Assembly (NCBI RefSeq): GCF_009909195.1 | Contig: NZ_JAAAMU010000010.1 | Span: 1-64,000, forward strand | Length of the DNA: 64,000 bases | Direction of reading: 5' to 3' | Origin: Paenibacillus sacheonensis | Lineage (GTDB): Bacteria > Bacillota > Bacilli > Paenibacillales > Paenibacillaceae | Shown: positions 62,118 through 64,000 of the stretch, in pieces | How positions within the stretch are numbered: position 1 is the first letter of the stretch | How the letters are laid out: every line of letters begins with the position of its first letter | Made by a program: the position numbers and the translations under genes | The notes under the pieces: model-generated | What the model saw: only the letters and a program-made list of their open reading frames with translations | Told to the model about the DNA's origin: nothing | Databases searched by the model: none

Positions 62118-62789
62118 ATGTCTGTATTCAAAAGACTTCGTGACCTGACGTTATCGAACGTATACGCAATGATCGAGAAAGCCGAAGATCCGATCAAACT
62201 GACGGACCAATATATCCGCGACATGCATGAGGATTTGGAGGATGCCGAGAAAGCGGTAGCCGCGCAAATCGCGATCGAGAAGCGGTTCAAGCAGCTGTAC
62301 GAAGAACAAGAAGCGCTCGTGCAGAAGCGCAACGAACAGGCGCATACCGCCGCTTCCATTCAGAACATGGATCTGGCGAGACGCGCGCTTGAAGAAAAGA
62401 AAGCGGCCGAGCAGAAGCGCGACGAGTATAAAACAAGCTATGATTCCAATAAAGCGTCCGCGGACAATCTCCGCGCGAAGCTGAGCGAGATGCGCGATCA
62501 GCTTACGGAAATGAAGAATAAGCGCGAAACGCTGGTAGCCCGTTACAAGGCGGCCAAGGCGCAGGCGGACATCAATAAATCGATGGCCGGTTTCGGATCC
62601 AACACCGCGGCTTCCGGCATGAAACGGATGGAAGAGAAGATGCTGCAAGCTGAAGCGCAGGCCGAAGCGAGCAACGAAATGAACAGCAAAGCCAAGTCGC
62701 TCGACGACGAGTTCGAATCGCTCGGCACGAACAAAGCGGTGGACGACGAGTTGGCGGCCCTGATGAAACAATACGAGAAAAAAGAGTAG
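62118..62789 (+). CDS. pspA: PspA/IM30 family envelope-stress protein
   Basis: 223 residues (GAGGAGG before the ATG), nearly all alpha-helical coiled coil. The amphipathic N-terminal helix SVFKRLRDLTLSNVYAMIEKAEDP is followed by LTDQYIRDMHEDLEDAEKAVA and long charged helices. PspA polymers bind and repair stressed inner membrane (ESCRT-III-like). It heads an operon with DUF350 and DUF4178 genes, though a hairpin (62841-62905) and a repeat array interrupt it. Confidence 0.93.
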   Translation: MSVFKRLRDLTLSNVYAMIEKAEDPIKLTDQYIRDMHEDLEDAEKAVAAQIAIEKRFKQLYEEQEALVQKRNEQAHTAASIQNMDLARRALEEKKAAEQKRDEYKTSYDSNKASADNLRAKLSEMRDQLTEMKNKRETLVARYKAAKAQADINKSMAGFGSNTAASGMKRMEEKMLQAEAQAEASNEMNSKAKSLDDEFESLGTNKAVDDELAALMKQYEKKE

Positions 62790-62840
62790 GCTTGCGGTAA
62801 TTCTGCTTCATAAGAAGTTAGCTGCTAGCCAGTTGGAAAG

Positions 62841-62905
62841 AACGTCTGCCGGCATGGATCGCAAAGCAAAGCACGCTGCTTTCCATCCGCCAAGGACGTT
62901 TTTTC
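62841..62905 (+). terminator. Terminator or attenuator after pspA
   Basis: AACGTC...GACGTT outer arms and ATGGA/TCCAT inner arms, followed by TTTTTTC. Downstream genes are in the same direction without an obvious promoter, so it may act as an attenuator that keeps pspA expression highest. Confidence 0.65.
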
Positions 62906-62914
62906 TTTGCTAAC

Positions 62915-63076
62915 GCAGATTGGTTTCCGTTTGAAGCCAAAGCTTCGAATGGAGCATGCTGCGACGAGGCAGATTGGTTTCCGTTCGAAGCCAAAGCTTC
63001 GAATGGAGCACGCTGCGACAACGCAGATTGGTTTCCGTTCGAAGGCAAAGCCTCGAATGGAGCATGATGCTTAAGG
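62915..63076. repeat. Three tandem 54-bp repeats with internal hairpin
   Basis: Units start at 62915, 62969 and 63023. Each begins GCAGATTGGTTTCCGTT and contains a stem such as TTCGAAGC-CAAA-GCTTCGAA, then TGGAGCA. The third copy changes both arms (GAAGGC...GCCTC) and still pairs with a one-base bulge. Confidence 0.85.
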
Positions 63077-63113
63077 GCGATTGGTAAATTAGTCAATGGA
63101 GGTTTCAGGACGA

Positions 63114-63518
63114 ATGAATTTGGATGAGATGCTCGGCATTCTCGTATGGACCGGTGCGGGCGCGGTACTGCTGATCGTACTGATGGCGATCGATTCGTTA
63201 TTTACCCGGTATAAGGATTTGGAAGAAATCAAGAAAGGCAACGTGGCGGTGACGACGCGCTTTATCATGAAGCTGCTGGCTCAGGCTTATATCCTGTCCC
63301 GGTCTATCGCGACGTCGGACGATCTGTGGGAAGCGCTGGTCGTCTCGGCCATCTCGTTCGTCATTCTTCTTTTGATCGAAAGTCTCGTCGAATTCGCGCT
63401 TCGTGCCATGGCCGGACTGGATTTGGCCGAGGGGACGAAGCAAAATCAGATCGCGACCGCCTTGTTCACGGGCTCGCTGCACGTGGCCGGAGCGCTAATC
63501 ATCGGATCTTGCCTGTAA
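63114..63518 (+). CDS. DUF350 (UPF0719-like) membrane protein
   Basis: 134 residues from the ATG at 63114 (TGGAGG upstream). Four predicted membrane segments (VWTGAGAVLLIVLMAIDSLF, KLLAQAYILSRSIA, ALVVSAISFVILLLIESLVEF, FTGSLHVAGALIIGSCL) with short loops; EGTKQNQIATAL is typical of the C-terminal half of DUF350/YjfL. Usually linked to PspA genes in envelope-stress loci. Precise role unknown. Confidence 0.85.
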   Translation: MNLDEMLGILVWTGAGAVLLIVLMAIDSLFTRYKDLEEIKKGNVAVTTRFIMKLLAQAYILSRSIATSDDLWEALVVSAISFVILLLIESLVEFALRAMAGLDLAEGTKQNQIATALFTGSLHVAGALIIGSCL

Positions 63519-63543
63519 ACTAGAAGCGTAAGGAGCAAACGTC

Positions 63544-64000
63544 ATGGGAATATTCTCACGCATTAAAAACATCGTCGCGAAGCCCGAGCCCGCCAAGGTG
63601 GAGAAGAGCATGCTGACGATCGGGCCTGGCGACGTATGCGAGGTCTCGCTCGTTACGTATCAGGTCGTCGGCAGAGTGCAGAATCGGCAGCGCAATCTCG
63701 TCGTGCTGACGCTGCAGGATGGCTCGGCCATTCGCTATCTGACGATTGAAGAACGCGAACGCACGGTTTACGCGATGTACGAACCGATCGACGGACGTCT
63801 GGATTCCATCGAGGAAGTGCCGACGGAGCTCGAGCTGGACGATCGGGTCTATCATATGGAAGAGCAGTACGCCGGATTCGTCGTCGCGGCCGGCAAAACG
63901 CCGTTCGTGCAGGCCGGAGAGCAATACGTCTGGCAGTATCAATCGGATGACCAGAAGCTGCTTCGAATCGAATGGCAGGACGGGCGGTTTATGCTGTACG
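63544..64000 (+). CDS. DUF4178 protein, N-terminal part
   Basis: The ATG at 63544 follows AAGGAG, 25 bp after the DUF350 stop. The 152 codons in view remain open at the window edge. The product opens MGIFSRIKNIVAKPEP and has a series of beta strands (DVCEVSLVTYQVVGRVQNR, LVVLTLQDGSAIRYLTIEERE, DRVYHMEEQYAGFVVAAG) matching the DUF4178 domain, which often occurs in PspA-associated operons. The C-terminal part is outside the window. Confidence 0.8.
   Translation, partial: MGIFSRIKNIVAKPEPAKVEKSMLTIGPGDVCEVSLVTYQVVGRVQNRQRNLVVLTLQDGSAIRYLTIEERERTVYAMYEPIDGRLDSIEEVPTELELDDRVYHMEEQYAGFVVAAGKTPFVQAGEQYVWQYQSDDQKLLRIEWQDGRFMLY

Larger units (their letters stand above)
62790..63113. other. 324-bp gap inside the psp operon
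   Basis: Contains a terminator-like hairpin (62841-62905) and three 54-bp hairpin-bearing repeats (62915-63076), then the GGAGG site of the DUF350 gene. No convincing gene; a minus-strand frame encoding 18-residue repeats is judged a by-product of the 54-bp period. Confidence 0.65.

Noticed and set aside
62818..63096. Minus-strand frame encoding three 18-residue repeats (APFEALASNGNQSA)
   Set aside because: The repeat follows from the 54-bp DNA period, no good ribosome-binding site is seen, and it is antisense within the psp operon.

Overview
The window looks like chromosomal DNA of a GC-rich member of the Paenibacillaceae (Paenibacillus or Cohnella type). Gram-positive Shine-Dalgarno sites (AAGGAGG-like) precede nearly every gene. 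Recognisable Bacillales genes include yqzE, yqhG/yqhH, xpt, ykvI-like and yhaN-like genes. Carbohydrate ABC importers come without their own ATPase and sit beside a YesM/YesN-type sensor pair, and very large secreted multidomain carbohydrate-active proteins are present. I see no insertion sequence, prophage, CRISPR array or plasmid function.

Layout. 1-6.4 kb is housekeeping and small genes: the tail of a YhaN-like ATPase, a YkvI-like transporter, an ArsB-type permease, a lipoprotein, xanthine phosphoribosyltransferase and two small conserved genes. 6.5-23.6 kb is a carbohydrate-use locus bounded by two identical tRNA-Leu(CAG) genes. It holds a divergent YesM/YesN sensor pair and binding lipoprotein, a 1949-residue secreted GH30-like enzyme that carries both a cohesin-like and a dockerin-like domain, a second binding protein with two permeases, and a cytosolic six-hairpin glycosidase. 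The giant enzyme gene and the importer gene share an upstream element: a 20-bp-phased direct repeat followed by a cre-like site. 23.9-32.6 kb holds a cell-wall amidase, an OmpR-type two-component system with a beta-propeller lipoprotein, a second sugar ABC importer and a HlyD-like adaptor, followed by two more copies of the same tRNA-Leu.

33-41.9 kb holds a YibQ-like deacetylase, a second amidase, yqzE, yqhG/yqhH, and alkaline phosphatase behind an apparent four-repeat Pho box, with a GNAT pseudogene directly upstream. 42-48.7 kb holds a GNAT gene with a DUF1284 gene, a LysR regulator divergent from a variant adenylosuccinate synthetase, and pyruvate phosphate dikinase. 49-58 kb holds two phytanoyl-CoA-dioxygenase-like oxygenases (one fused to HEAT repeats), a CDF metal exporter, a fused double sugar permease, an AraC regulator, a ribokinase and tRNA-Thr/tRNA-Pro. 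58.3-64 kb holds a GNAT gene, a secreted beta-helix/PKD/Fn3/NPCBM protein behind a near-perfect cre-like site, and a PspA-DUF350-DUF4178 envelope-stress operon behind an ECF (sigma-W-like) promoter.

The strongest unusual signals are the four dispersed identical tRNA-Leu cassettes, the shared operator/cre element, the cohesin-plus-dockerin GH30 protein, the PhyH-HEAT fusion near a fused permease, the divergent LysR/AdSS pair, the phased Pho box, and two gene fossils (GNAT and a lectin-like domain tail). No single locus is clearly a wholly new system. All assignments come from reading motifs by eye, without database searches.
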